A stretch of DNA of 32,454 bases, from contig FR884114.1 in NCBI GenBank assembly GCA_000435975.1, positions 84,322-116,775 on the forward strand, given 5' to 3'. Position numbers and translations under genes: made by a program. The notes beneath the pieces are model-generated. The model did not search any database. It worked only from the letters and a program-made list of their open reading frames with translations, and had not been told where the DNA came from. Of this stretch, positions 8,564 through 18,639 are shown one piece after another (the stretch's first letter is position 1; each line of letters starts with the position of its first letter). This stretch comes from Oscillibacter sp. CAG:241 (lineage in GTDB: Bacteria > Bacillota > Clostridia > Oscillospirales > Oscillospiraceae).

Positions 8564-9904
8564 ATGAGCCTGATGATAGAAGGGGGACGCCGCCTGTCCG
8601 GCGACCTGACGGTACAGGGGGCAAAAAACAGCGTGCTGCCCATTCTGGCAGCGTGTATTCTCAGCGGGGACATCTGCGTTCTGCAGCGCTGTCCCCATCT
8701 GGAGGACGTGGACACGTCCATTGACATCCTGCGGCACCTGGGCTGCGCCGTTCGCTGGAACGGCCCGGACCTGGAGGTGGATTCTTCCACGCTGACCCGC
8801 TGGGACATTCCGGACCGGCTTATGCGCCGCATGCGCTCGTCTGTGGTGTTTCTGGGGGCCATTCTGGCCCGCTGCGGTCAGGCGGAGCTGTCGTACCCCG
8901 GCGGCTGCGCCATCGGGGCCCGGCCCATCGACCTGCACCTGTCCGCCCTGCGGACCCTGGGTGCCTGTATCCGGGAGGAGGGCGGCCGCCTGGACTGCAC
9001 CGCCTCCGGCCTCGCCGGGGCCGAGATCGTTCTGAGCATCCCCAGCGTGGGGGCCACGGAAAACGCCATGCTGGCCGCCATCGGTGCCAAGGGCGTCACC
9101 ACCGTTTCCAACGCTGCCCGGGAGCCGGAGATCGTGGACCTGCAGGCCTTTCTGCAAAAGCTGGGGGCCAGCGTTCACGGCGCAGGCACCTCCACCGTGG
9201 TCATCGAAGGCGCGGAGGAGCCGCTCCATGGCTGCTGCCACCGCATTCTGGGGGACCGCATCGCGGCGGCTACATATCTGGCGGCGGCAGCCGCCTCCGG
9301 CGGAGACATCTTCCTCCGGGACGTGGACTACCGCCACCTGTCCACCGTTACCGGTGTGCTGCGCCAGGCCGGCTGCGGTCTGATCTGCCGGGACGACGGC
9401 ATCCGACTGACCTCCGACGGGCATCTGCGGGCCGTCAGTCCCATTCGCACCGCACCGTATCCGGGCTTCCCCACCGATGCCCAGGCAGTGCTGATGGCGT
9501 CGCTGCTGCGCAGCAGCGGCACCACCGTATTCGTGGAAAACATTTTCGAGAGCCGTTACCGCCATGTGCCCGAGCTGGTGCGCATGGGGGCCGACATCCG
9601 GCTGGAGGGCCGGGTGGCGGTGGTATGCGGCGTTGACCGGCTCCACGCCGCCCGGGTCCAGGCTATGGATCTTCGGGGCGGAGCCGCCCTGGTGATTGCC
9701 GGGCTCCAGGCCCACGGCGTCACCACGGTGGAGCACCTCCACCACATCCGCCGGGGCTACAGCGACCTGCCCGGCGACCTGGCCCGCCTGGGGGCCCACA
9801 TACACACAGATATCACAGAGGGAGGAGCTTCCAATGACCCAACCCCGCAAGCACAGACGCAGCCGCCGCCGGAAGCGGCAGGGCAGCCTTGCGTTTCTCT
9901 ATAG
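8564..9904 (+). CDS. murA: UDP-GlcNAc 1-carboxyvinyltransferase MurA
   Basis: First committed enzyme of peptidoglycan synthesis, transferring enolpyruvate from PEP to UDP-GlcNAc in the cytoplasm. 446 residues. The QGAKNSVLPI segment carries the Lys-Asn pair near residue 20; the fosfomycin-target Cys lies in PGGCAIGARPIDLH and falls exactly at residue 115, as in E. coli; GFPTDAQA carries the catalytic Asp. The conserved fold ends at RRGYSDLPGDLARLGAHI, close to residue 418. The remaining tail is Pro/Gln-rich and is read from DNA that also encodes the start of ftsQ, a 71-nt overlap. The ribosome site (AAGGCGGGGG) is less canonical than those of its neighbours. Firmicutes often have two MurA paralogues; which one this is cannot be told here. 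Confidence 0.95.
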   Translation: MSLMIEGGRRLSGDLTVQGAKNSVLPILAACILSGDICVLQRCPHLEDVDTSIDILRHLGCAVRWNGPDLEVDSSTLTRWDIPDRLMRRMRSSVVFLGAILARCGQAELSYPGGCAIGARPIDLHLSALRTLGACIREEGGRLDCTASGLAGAEIVLSIPSVGATENAMLAAIGAKGVTTVSNAAREPEIVDLQAFLQKLGASVHGAGTSTVVIEGAEEPLHGCCHRILGDRIAAATYLAAAAASGGDIFLRDVDYRHLSTVTGVLRQAGCGLICRDDGIRLTSDGHLRAVSPIRTAPYPGFPTDAQAVLMASLLRSSGTTVFVENIFESRYRHVPELVRMGADIRLEGRVAVVCGVDRLHAARVQAMDLRGGAALVIAGLQAHGVTTVEHLHHIRRGYSDLPGDLARLGAHIHTDITEGGASNDPTPQAQTQPPPEAAGQPCVSL

Positions 9905-10595
9905 ACTTCTTACGTTTGTTCTGATCTGCGGCGCCATTGTGGCGGCCCTGTCCCTGTTTTTCAAGGCGGAGCAGATTTTTGTCACCGGCACCTCCCGCTA
10001 TTCCCAGCAGCAGGTGCTTCAGGCCAGCGGCATCCGCCAGGGCGGGAACCTGTTCCTGCTGAACAAGCACCAGGCCGCCGCATCCATTACCGAGCAGCTG
10101 CCCTATGTGGAGTCCGTCCGCATCCGCCGCCAGCTGCCCAACGCCCTGCATATTGAGATCACCGAGTGCGCCCACCCTCTGGCCCTGGAGCAGGATGGCG
10201 CGGTGTGGCTTCTCAACGGCAGCGGCAAGCTCATCGACAAGCTCCAGCCCGGCCAGGGGGAGTCCTACCCCCTGGTCACGGGCCTGGCCCTGACATCCCC
10301 CCAGCTGAACCAGCTGGCCGTGCCGGATAATGCCGACAAATGGGACACGCTCCGGCAGCTGTGGCAGCAGCTGCTGAGCAAGGACATGGCCGGCAGCGTC
10401 CAGTCCATCGACCTGGAGGACCCCAGCCGCATCACCCTGCGCTATCTGGACCGCTTCGACGTGGTCCTGAAAAAGGACGACGACTTTGATTACCGCCTGA
10501 ACTACCTGGCGGCGGTGATCGGCCGTCTGGACGGCAGCGACCAGGGCACCATTCAGTGGGACAAGGACGGCAAGGCCCGGTTCATTCCCGGCTAA
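9834..10595 (+). CDS. ftsQ: Cell division protein FtsQ/DivIB
   Basis: Bitopic septal protein of 253 residues. It has a very basic cytoplasmic N-terminus (RKHRRSRRRKRQG), one membrane helix (about 23-45), then a POTRA domain starting EQIFVTGTSRYS and an FtsQ/DivIB beta domain ending near residue 250. ATG 9834 is chosen because GGGAGGAG lies 6-13 nt upstream; longer reading in this frame would run deep into murA. FtsQ/DivIB binds FtsL and DivIC and regulates septal synthesis. Its first 71 nt lie within murA in another frame. It is followed by ftsZ after 126 nt, with no ftsA between. Confidence 0.9.
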   Translation: MTQPRKHRRSRRRKRQGSLAFLYRLLTFVLICGAIVAALSLFFKAEQIFVTGTSRYSQQQVLQASGIRQGGNLFLLNKHQAAASITEQLPYVESVRIRRQLPNALHIEITECAHPLALEQDGAVWLLNGSGKLIDKLQPGQGESYPLVTGLALTSPQLNQLAVPDNADKWDTLRQLWQQLLSKDMAGSVQSIDLEDPSRITLRYLDRFDVVLKKDDDFDYRLNYLAAVIGRLDGSDQGTIQWDKDGKARFIPG

Positions 10596-10630
10596 ACCGC
10601 AACTTTTTCCGGGAAATCATCCCCCGCCCC

Positions 10631-10659
10631 TTGACGGGTCACTGAATCCGTTATACAAT
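10631..10659 (+). promoter_or_regulatory. Sigma-A-type promoter for ftsZ
   Basis: A -35 box TTGACG (10631-10636) and a -10 box TACAAT (10654-10659) are separated by 17 nt. Predicted start is near 10666, giving a leader of about 55 nt before the ftsZ ATG. This lets ftsZ be expressed independently of the upstream dcw transcript. Confidence 0.8.
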
Positions 10660-10721
10660 AGAAAAAGCACGTTATATTGCATACGATCATCTTTCGATAT
10701 ATACTGGCAGGAGGAACCGTC

Positions 10722-11870
<1,149 letters not shown>

Positions 11871-11881
11871 GCAATTACGGC

Positions 11882-11916
11882 AAAAAAAGAGGACCTTTTT
11901 CAGGTCCTCTTTTTTT
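11882..11916. terminator. Bidirectional intrinsic terminator between ftsZ and the permease gene
   Basis: A 14-bp perfect stem (11882-11895 with 11103-equivalent right arm at 11903-11916) closes a TTTTTCA loop. A-run on the left and T-run on the right mean each strand has a G/C stem followed by U residues. It lies between converging genes ending at 11870 (plus) and 11923 (minus), so it can stop both transcripts. Confidence 0.92.
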
Positions 11917-11922
11917 GCCTGT

Positions 11923-13281
11923 TTACATGTACCGCACCACGATGCACACCATAGACACCGCCATTACCATGATGGTAGCCGGCGCACAGTACCGGCAATA
12001 CTTGCCCCAGGTCACAGGATGTCCGTTCTTGGCGGCCACCGACGTCCCCACCACATTGGCGGAGGCTCCGATGGGCGTTGCGCTGCCGCCCAGATCCGTG
12101 CCCATAGACAGGGCCCACGCCAGAACGTGCAGGTCAACGCCTTGGGTCTGGGCCATAGCCTGGATCACCGGCACCATGGTAGCCGCAAAGGGGATATTGT
12201 CCACAAAGGCGCTGGCCACAGCGGACACCCACAGGATGATGGCCACCATCACAACGGCCTTGCCGCCGCTGAGCCTGGCGATGCCGTCCGCCAACACACC
12301 CAGGCAGCCGGTACGCTCCAGCCCGGCCACCACCACGAACAGCCCCGTGAAAAACAGCAGCGTCTTATAGTCCACCCGGGCAAACAGCCCCGCGGCAGCC
12401 TTTCTTCCGCTGGTCAGCAGCGTCACAAGACTCATCAGCGCTGCGGCGATGCAGCCGATGGTGGCCACCGTCAGCTCCGTCTGGGCGTGGGTAATCAGCA
12501 GGACCACCACCACCAGGAACGATGCGCCGCAGCCATAGAAGCCCGCCCGGTTCTTCACCGCCGACGCCGCATCGGGGTACACCACATTGGCCGGGCGGTT
12601 CTTTTCGCTTTCGGCCAGAGGCTTGCGGAAGCACAGGAAGAAATACACCACCGTGAACACCAGGCACACCCCGGCGATAGCGCCGGTGTTGCCCAGGAAG
12701 TCAAAGAAGCTCAGCCCCAGGGACGTGCCGATGATGATGTTGGGGGGGTCGCCGCACATGGTAGCCGATCCGCCCAGATTGGCGCAGAAGATTTCCGCCA
12801 GGATCATAGGCACCGGGTCGAAATACAGGGTCTTGGCCAGCTCCGCCGTCACGGCAGCCAGGAACAGGATCACCGTAATGCTGTCGATGAACATAGCCAG
12901 CAGCGCTGACATCACCATGAAGCAGAGCAGCAGCGGCACCGTCCGATAGTTCACCAGCTTCGCGATCTTCAGACACAGCCATTGGAAGATCCCCGCATGG
13001 CCCATGCCCTCTACCATCACCATCATGCCGGCAATAAACACAATGGTGGACCAGTTGATGCCGGTGCTGGACTCGGATGACCCGATCCAGAACCCCTTCT
13101 GCGCAAAGCAGCTCAGGTTCAGCGTCTCCCAGATGGCCCCGCCGTCATGCATGCACAGGCCGAACACCAGCGCCAGAACCAGCGCCCCGCTGATCAGCGT
13201 CACCCACTGACGGGGGAAGCGGTCCCAGATGATGAAGCCGAACATCACCACGAATATGGCGACTGCCAGAATCTTTTCCAT
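11923..13281 (-). CDS. ArsB/NhaD-type ion permease (IT superfamily)
   Basis: Polytopic membrane protein of 452 residues with about eleven or twelve hydrophobic segments. Two related halves each carry a family hallmark: GGSATMCGDPPNIIIGTS in the first half and DLGGSATPIGASANVVG in the second, the paired re-entrant-loop pattern of the ArsB/NhaD/SLC13-like ion transporters. Substrate is not readable: sodium/proton exchange, arsenite or dicarboxylate transport have all been shown in this superfamily. There is no adjacent arsR, arsA or arsC gene, which weakens an arsenite role. ATG 13279-13281 is preceded by GGGAGGA. The gene is monocistronic with its own promoter and shares the terminator with ftsZ. 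Confidence 0.85.
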   Translation of the reverse strand: MEKILAVAIFVVMFGFIIWDRFPRQWVTLISGALVLALVFGLCMHDGGAIWETLNLSCFAQKGFWIGSSESSTGINWSTIVFIAGMMVMVEGMGHAGIFQWLCLKIAKLVNYRTVPLLLCFMVMSALLAMFIDSITVILFLAAVTAELAKTLYFDPVPMILAEIFCANLGGSATMCGDPPNIIIGTSLGLSFFDFLGNTGAIAGVCLVFTVVYFFLCFRKPLAESEKNRPANVVYPDAASAVKNRAGFYGCGASFLVVVVLLITHAQTELTVATIGCIAAALMSLVTLLTSGRKAAAGLFARVDYKTLLFFTGLFVVVAGLERTGCLGVLADGIARLSGGKAVVMVAIILWVSAVASAFVDNIPFAATMVPVIQAMAQTQGVDLHVLAWALSMGTDLGGSATPIGASANVVGTSVAAKNGHPVTWGKYCRYCAPATIMVMAVSMVCIVVRYM

Positions 13282-13327
13282 GATTCATCCTCCCTTTCCT
13301 TTGAAATTACTCCTTGAACAGTATGGT

Positions 13328-13356
13328 ATTGTAGTCCCCCGCCCCAGGAAAGTCAA
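13328..13356 (-). promoter_or_regulatory. Sigma-A-type promoter for the permease gene
   Basis: On the minus strand TTGACT (13351-13356) and TACAAT (13328-13333) are spaced by 17 nt. Predicted start near 13321 gives a leader of about 40 nt with a good ribosome site. Confidence 0.8.
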
Positions 13357-13491
13357 CCCTGCGGTCTTATACAGTTTTACAAAAATGTCCGAAATTGGAA
13401 CATTTTATTCGTCGATTTTATGGCTTTTACTTGATATTAACAATTAATTCACACTTTTCTCTGTGGGCTGAACGTCTCCTCTCTGTGCGCA

Positions 13492-13528
13492 GAAGAAGCG
13501 CTGCGGTCCACACCCGCAGCGCTTCTTC
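13492..13528. repeat. Perfect 15-bp inverted repeat in the gene-free stretch 13282-13670
   Basis: Arms 13492-13506 and 13514-13528 are exact reverse complements around a 7-nt loop. Neither strand shows a clear T-run after the stem, so it is not an obvious terminator. The 389-nt gene-free stretch also holds the permease promoter, a second inverted repeat and the etfA terminator; nothing else was recognised in it. Confidence 0.7.
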
Positions 13529-13561
13529 CTTCTCACCCAAATGGTCCCCGGTCCCATGACT

Positions 13562-13591
13562 TGCTGCGAAGGAGGCCCCCCTGCCGCAGCA
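13562..13591. repeat. Short inverted repeat between the etfA terminator and the 15-bp hairpin
   Basis: TGCTGCG (13562-13568) and CGCAGCA (13585-13591) can pair around a 16-nt loop that itself contains GGAGG facing a C-run. It is the middle of three successive stem-loops downstream of the butyrate operon. Confidence 0.5.
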
Positions 13592-13613
13592 CCTCATCCG
13601 CAGTTCTTTGCGC

Positions 13614-13648
13614 AAAAATTCCCCCTCCGGTATAACCGGAGGGGGAAT
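13614..13648 (-). terminator. Intrinsic terminator of the butyrate operon
   Basis: A 14-bp perfect stem (13618-13631 with 13635-13648) has a 3-nt loop and a run of C-G pairs. On the minus strand it is followed directly by a U tract from the A-run at 13614-13618. It starts 23 nt after the etfA stop. Confidence 0.9.
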
Positions 13649-13670
13649 CCGTGTCAATAGGGAATGAACC

Positions 13671-14792
13671 TTACTTGGCAGCCTTCTGAGCCTTGATGGA
13701 CTCGATCAGCTCGGGCACGACCTTGAACAGGTCGCCCACGATACCGTAGTCAGCCACCTCGAAGATGGGAGCGGTGTCGTTCTTGTTCACGGCGATGATG
13801 CACTCGGAATCCTGCATACCAGCCTTGTGCTGGATAGCGCCGGAGATACCCAGAGCAACATAGACCTTGGGATGCACGGTCTTACCGGTCTGGCCGACCT
13901 GGTGGTCAGCGGAGATCCAGCCGGCGTCCACGCAGGCGCGGGAGGAACCCACGACGCCGCCCAGAACCTCAGCCAGCTCCTCGGCCAGCTTGATGCCGCC
14001 CTCAACGTCCTTGCTGATGCCGCGGCCCACGGACACGATGAAGTCGGCGCCGATCAGGTCAACCAGCTTCTTGGCAGCCTTCACGGTCTCGGTGACCTCG
14101 GTGTGGATGTCGGAGGCCTCCAGAGCGAAGGCGGGGTGCAGAATCTCAACGTCCTTCTTGCACAGGCGCTTCTTCATAACGCCGGGACGGACGGTAGCCA
14201 TAGCGGGGCGGAAACGGGGGCAGATGATGGAGGCCATCAGGTGACCGCCGAAAGCGGGACGGGTCATCTTCAGGTCGCGATCCACGGGATGGGGCTCGCG
14301 GTTGATCATCACGGTGCCCAGCTTCTCGATGCGCTCCTCGGGCAGGGTGGAGGCTTCCTTCAGGAAGCCCTTGTAGTTGGGCATGTCGATGTCCAGGTGG
14401 GTGCAGTCGGCGCACAGGCCGGTGTGCAGACGGGCGGCGCAGCGGGGAGCCAGGTCACGGCCGATGTTGGATGCACCAAACAGCAGCACCTCGGGCTTGA
14501 TCTCCTCAACGGCCTCCACGATCACCTTGGTATAGGCATCGGTGGTGAAATCCTTCAGCAGGGGGGAGTTGTACACATAAACCTTGTCCGCGCCATACTC
14601 GCCCAGCTCAGCGGCGATGCCGTCCACGTTGTCGCCCAGCAGAATGCCGCACAGCTCAACGCCCAGCTCATTAGCCAGCTTCCGGCCCTCGGAGATCAGT
14701 TCGAACGTAGTGGGCATCATCACGCCCTGGCGCTGCTCGCAGAAAACCCAAACGTTTTTGAAGGCAGCGGTATCAGCACTATTAAAAGCCAT
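13671..14792 (-). CDS. etfA: Electron transfer flavoprotein alpha subunit EtfA
   Basis: FAD-binding subunit (373 residues) of the EtfAB heterodimer that exchanges electrons with butyryl-CoA dehydrogenase. The C-terminal FAD domain is intact: SVGRGI (254-259), VGSSRACVDAGW (281-292), then QVGQTGKTVHPKVY and ALGISGAIQH, ending with the NKNDTAPIFEVADYGIVGD block. Clostridial Etf partners of Bcd carry a second FAD and bifurcate NADH electrons to crotonyl-CoA and ferredoxin; operon context suggests this type, but bifurcation cannot be proved by reading. ATG 14790-14792 follows GGAAGGAG. Last gene of the operon, 16 nt after etfB, with a terminator just beyond. Confidence 0.95.
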   Translation of the reverse strand: MAFNSADTAAFKNVWVFCEQRQGVMMPTTFELISEGRKLANELGVELCGILLGDNVDGIAAELGEYGADKVYVYNSPLLKDFTTDAYTKVIVEAVEEIKPEVLLFGASNIGRDLAPRCAARLHTGLCADCTHLDIDMPNYKGFLKEASTLPEERIEKLGTVMINREPHPVDRDLKMTRPAFGGHLMASIICPRFRPAMATVRPGVMKKRLCKKDVEILHPAFALEASDIHTEVTETVKAAKKLVDLIGADFIVSVGRGISKDVEGGIKLAEELAEVLGGVVGSSRACVDAGWISADHQVGQTGKTVHPKVYVALGISGAIQHKAGMQDSECIIAVNKNDTAPIFEVADYGIVGDLFKVVPELIESIKAQKAAK

Positions 14793-14808
14793 TTTCTTAT
14801 CTCCTTCC

Positions 14809-15609
14809 TTAGATGATATGCTTGGCGGCCAGGATGCCTGCCAGCTTGTCGGTAGTCTCCTTACCGGCGCCCTCGAGCATCATGCCGGCGCCCTTCTGAG
14901 GAGGCGTAAAGGAGGTCAGAATATTGGTGGGAGAGCCGGCCAGACCGATGGTGCTCTTGTCGATCAGGGGATGATCCTTCAGAGTCTCATAGGTCATGGT
15001 GACCAGGGGCTTGGAATAGGCTTCAAAAGCGCCGCCCACGGACAGGTAACGGGGCTGATTCAGCTCCTTGATGCAGGTGATCATGCAGGGGGTCTTGACC
15101 TTCACGGTCATGTAGCCGTCCTCCAGCATGCGCTTGACGGTCAGGGTATTGCCGTCCTTGGTGATCTCGCCGGCATAGGTCACCTGGGGCAGATGCAGCT
15201 TCTCAGCGATCTGGGGACCAACCTGAGCGGTATCACCGTCGATGGCCTGACGGCCGGCCAGGATGATGTCATCCTTCTCCACGCCGTAGGTGTCGATGCC
15301 GGCGGCGATGATCTGGGAGGTGGCGTAGGTGTCGGAGCCGCCGAACTCGCGGGCGGTGATCAGAACACCCTCGTCCACGCCCATGGCCATCAGCTCACGC
15401 AGCATGCCTTCTGCGGGAGGGGGGCCCATGGTGAACGCCACGACCTTGCAGCCCAGCTCGTCCTTCAGGGCCAGGGCGGCCTCAACGGCGTTCAGGTCGT
15501 CGGGGTTGATGATGGTCTGCATAGAGGCACGATCCAGGGTGCCGTCGGGGTTCACTGCCACCTTACCGGAGGTATCGGGAACCTGCTTCACAGTAACAAG
15601 AATTTTCAT
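14809..15609 (-). CDS. etfB: Electron transfer flavoprotein beta subunit EtfB
   Basis: EtfB of 266 residues. Starts MKILVTVKQVPDT, the common beta-subunit opening, and carries the signature AGRQAIDGDTAQVGPQIAEKL-type block (residues 118-138, written here in part), which in bifurcating Etf binds the FAD that accepts electrons from NADH. Together with EtfA and Bcd it should form the soluble butyryl-CoA dehydrogenase/Etf complex of clostridial butyrate formation. ATG 15607-15609 follows GAGGAGGT, which begins only 4 nt after the bcd stop; tight spacing on both sides supports co-transcription and matched expression. Confidence 0.95.
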   Translation of the reverse strand: MKILVTVKQVPDTSGKVAVNPDGTLDRASMQTIINPDDLNAVEAALALKDELGCKVVAFTMGPPPAEGMLRELMAMGVDEGVLITAREFGGSDTYATSQIIAAGIDTYGVEKDDIILAGRQAIDGDTAQVGPQIAEKLHLPQVTYAGEITKDGNTLTVKRMLEDGYMTVKVKTPCMITCIKELNQPRYLSVGGAFEAYSKPLVTMTYETLKDHPLIDKSTIGLAGSPTNILTSFTPPQKGAGMMLEGAGKETTDKLAGILAAKHII

Positions 15610-15629
15610 TTTACCTTTTACCTCCTCAA

Positions 15630-16793
<1,164 letters not shown>

Positions 16794-16814
16794 ACTCTTT
16801 TCTCCTTTACAGAT

Positions 16815-17651
16815 TTACTTTTTGTAGTTGAAGAAGCCCTCGCCGGACTTGATGCCCAACTTGCCGGCACGAACCATCTTCCGGATCAGCACGTTTGCGC
16901 GATATTTGCTGTCGTGGGTCTCATTATACAGCACGTCCATGATGTTCAGCACGATGTCCCAGCCGATCAGATCGCCCAGGTGCAGGGGGCCCATGGGGTG
17001 GTTGCAGCCCAGCTGCATAGCAATATCGATATCTTCCGCAGAGGCAACGCCCTCCTGCAGAACGCAAACGCCCTCGTTGCAATAGGGAATCAGGATCTTG
17101 TTGACCACAAAGCCGGGAGCCTCGTTGACCACAACGGGGGTCTTGCCGATCTCGGTGGACAGGGTCTTGATCTTCTCGACCAGCTCGGCGGGGGTGTTGC
17201 CGCCGGCAATGACCTCCACCAGCTTCATGGCGGGCACGGGGTTAAAGAAGTGCATACCGATGAGCTGATGCTTCAGGCCCTGACCCATCTCGGTGATGGA
17301 CAGAGAGGAAGTGTTGGAAGCGAAGATGGCGTCTTCCTTGCACAGAGCGTCCAGACGGCCCAGCAGCTCCTTCTTGGTGGCCATATTCTCGGCAACGCAC
17401 TCGATGACCAGGTCGGCATCGGCGGCAGCCTCAACCTCCTCCACCAGGACGCGGCTCATGATGTCATCAGCAGCTTCCTGAGTCATCTTGCCGCGGGCGA
17501 CCTTCTTGTTCAGAGAGGCAGCCAGCTTATCCTTATGACGCTGAGCGCTGGCGACGCTGGAAGCATACATCAGAGCGGTGTGGCCCTTTGCGGCAAAGAC
17601 CTGAGCGATACCGCTGCCCATAGTACCTGCACCAAAGATTGCGACTTTCAT
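16815..17651 (-). CDS. hbd: 3-hydroxybutyryl-CoA dehydrogenase
   Basis: 278-residue soluble dehydrogenase reducing acetoacetyl-CoA to (S)-3-hydroxybutyryl-CoA. The N-terminal Rossmann domain has FGAGTMGSGIAQ (glycines 7, 9 and 12). The catalytic dyad is His134 in GMHFFNPVP and Glu146 in KLVEVI; SNTSSL and APGFVVNKIL are also present. Unusually, the acidic residue expected at the end of the second beta strand (23 residues after Gly7) is Ala30, followed by Ser31-Ser32. In Rossmann enzymes this change often accompanies NADP(H) rather than NAD(H) use. ATG 17649-17651 has a ribosome region identical over 16 nt to that of crt. It lies 98 nt after crt. Confidence 0.95.
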   Translation of the reverse strand: MKVAIFGAGTMGSGIAQVFAAKGHTALMYASSVASAQRHKDKLAASLNKKVARGKMTQEAADDIMSRVLVEEVEAAADADLVIECVAENMATKKELLGRLDALCKEDAIFASNTSSLSITEMGQGLKHQLIGMHFFNPVPAMKLVEVIAGGNTPAELVEKIKTLSTEIGKTPVVVNEAPGFVVNKILIPYCNEGVCVLQEGVASAEDIDIAMQLGCNHPMGPLHLGDLIGWDIVLNIMDVLYNETHDSKYRANVLIRKMVRAGKLGIKSGEGFFNYKK

Positions 17652-17703
17652 GATAGTTCCTCCTAAATAAATTTATATTTAAGTAGCCGTTTTAATCATC
17701 AGG

Positions 17704-17747
17704 CCCGGCAGGGGACCTGTTAATTAACGAAATAGGGATTTGCCGGG
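17704..17747. repeat. Inverted repeat in the crt-hbd spacer
   Basis: CCCGGCA (17704-17710) and TGCCGGG (17741-17747) flank a 30-nt A/T-rich loop containing TTAATTAA. It starts 2 nt beyond the crt stop on the minus strand. No U-tract follows, so partial termination is unlikely; an mRNA stability or processing role is possible. Confidence 0.45.
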
Positions 17748-17749
17748 AG

Positions 17750-18529
17750 TTACTTGTTCTGATAGGGCTCATGCTTGCGCTTTTCCAGGAAAGCGCCCAT
17801 GCCCTCCTTCTGGTCGGCAGTCTCGAAGCAGCTGCCGAACAGGCCCTCCTCGATGGCCACGGCCCGGTCGATATCCACCTGCATGCCGTCGTTGATGGCC
17901 TTTTTGCAGGCGCGGACGGCGATGGGGGCGTTCTTGGCGATGGTCTCGGCCAGCTTCTCGGCGGCGGGCATCAGCTCCGCCAGGGGATACACGGCGTTCA
18001 CCAGGCCGATACGCAGAGCCTCGTCGGCCTTGATATTCTTCGCGGTATAGATCAGCTGCTTGGCCATGCCCAGGCCCACCAGGCGGGCCAGACGCTGGGT
18101 GCCGCCGAAGCCCGGGGTAATGCCCAGGCCCGCCTCCGGCTGACCGAACACGGCGGTGTCGGCGCAGATGCGGATGTCGCAGCTCATGGACAGCTCACAG
18201 CCGCCGCCCAGGGCAAAGCCGTTGACTGCGGCGATGGTGGGGACCGACAGCGTCTCCAGCTTGCGGAACACGTCGTTGCCCTTCTTGCCGAAGGCCTCGC
18301 CCTCCGCCTTGGTCAGGGTGCTCATCTCGCCGATGTCGGCGCCGGCCACAAAGGCCTTCTCGCCGCTGCCGGTGATGACCAGGGCGCGGATCTCGTCGTC
18401 CGCCTTCACCTGCTCCACCAGCTGGTCGATATCCTCCAGCACCTGGGAATTCAGGGCATTGAGGGCCTTGGGCCGGTTGATGGTGGCAACGGCGATGTGG
18501 CCCTTCTTTTCCAACAGAACGTTCGTCAT
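17750..18529 (-). CDS. crt: 3-hydroxybutyryl-CoA dehydratase (crotonase)
   Basis: Enoyl-CoA hydratase/isomerase family enzyme of 259 residues; here it should dehydrate 3-hydroxybutyryl-CoA to crotonyl-CoA. The oxyanion-hole region GEKAFVAGADIGEM (near 55-69) and NGFALGGGCELSMSCD (103-118) are intact, with catalytic glutamates Glu112 (GCELS) and Glu132 (PEAGLGITPGFGG). It is the first gene of the operon, behind a near-consensus promoter and a leader of about 104 nt. ATG 18527-18529 follows AAGGAGGA. The thiolase gene that often opens this operon is missing. Confidence 0.94.
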   Translation of the reverse strand: MTNVLLEKKGHIAVATINRPKALNALNSQVLEDIDQLVEQVKADDEIRALVITGSGEKAFVAGADIGEMSTLTKAEGEAFGKKGNDVFRKLETLSVPTIAAVNGFALGGGCELSMSCDIRICADTAVFGQPEAGLGITPGFGGTQRLARLVGLGMAKQLIYTAKNIKADEALRIGLVNAVYPLAELMPAAEKLAETIAKNAPIAVRACKKAINDGMQVDIDRAVAIEEGLFGSCFETADQKEGMGAFLEKRKHEPYQNK

Positions 18530-18553
18530 GATAGTTCCTCCTTGCTTCGATCA

Positions 18554-18579
18554 CCCGCCCTGTCCACCGGACCGGCGGG
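18554..18579 (-). promoter_or_regulatory. GC-rich stem-loop in the crt leader
   Basis: CCCGCC (18554-18559) pairs with GGCGGG (18574-18579), and inside it GTCC (18562-18565) pairs with GGAC (18569-18572), leaving a 3-nt loop and small bulges. It sits about 18 nt upstream of the crt ribosome site in the predicted mRNA leader. Confidence 0.5.
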
Positions 18580-18616
18580 CCCACGGTGAGATGCCGCCCA
18601 CAGCGGTCCCATCTTG

Positions 18617-18633
18617 TGTATGATCTTCATACA
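18617..18633 (-). promoter_or_regulatory. Operator-like palindrome at the butyrate operon start site
   Basis: TGTATG (18617-18622) and CATACA (18628-18633) form a perfect 6-bp dyad with a 5-nt spacer. It begins at about +1 of the crt promoter, where a bound repressor would block transcription start. No matching regulator gene is in the window and the site matches no consensus I can name. Confidence 0.5.
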
Positions 18634-18639
18634 GTTTGT

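Noticed and set aside
8547..8567. Six-codon upstream frame overlapping the murA start
   Set aside because: Too short and without its own ribosome site; probably chance.
13427..13657. Possible 76-residue minus-strand gene after etfA
   Set aside because: It runs through the terminator and two inverted repeats, has no ribosome site, and its composition is not protein-like.
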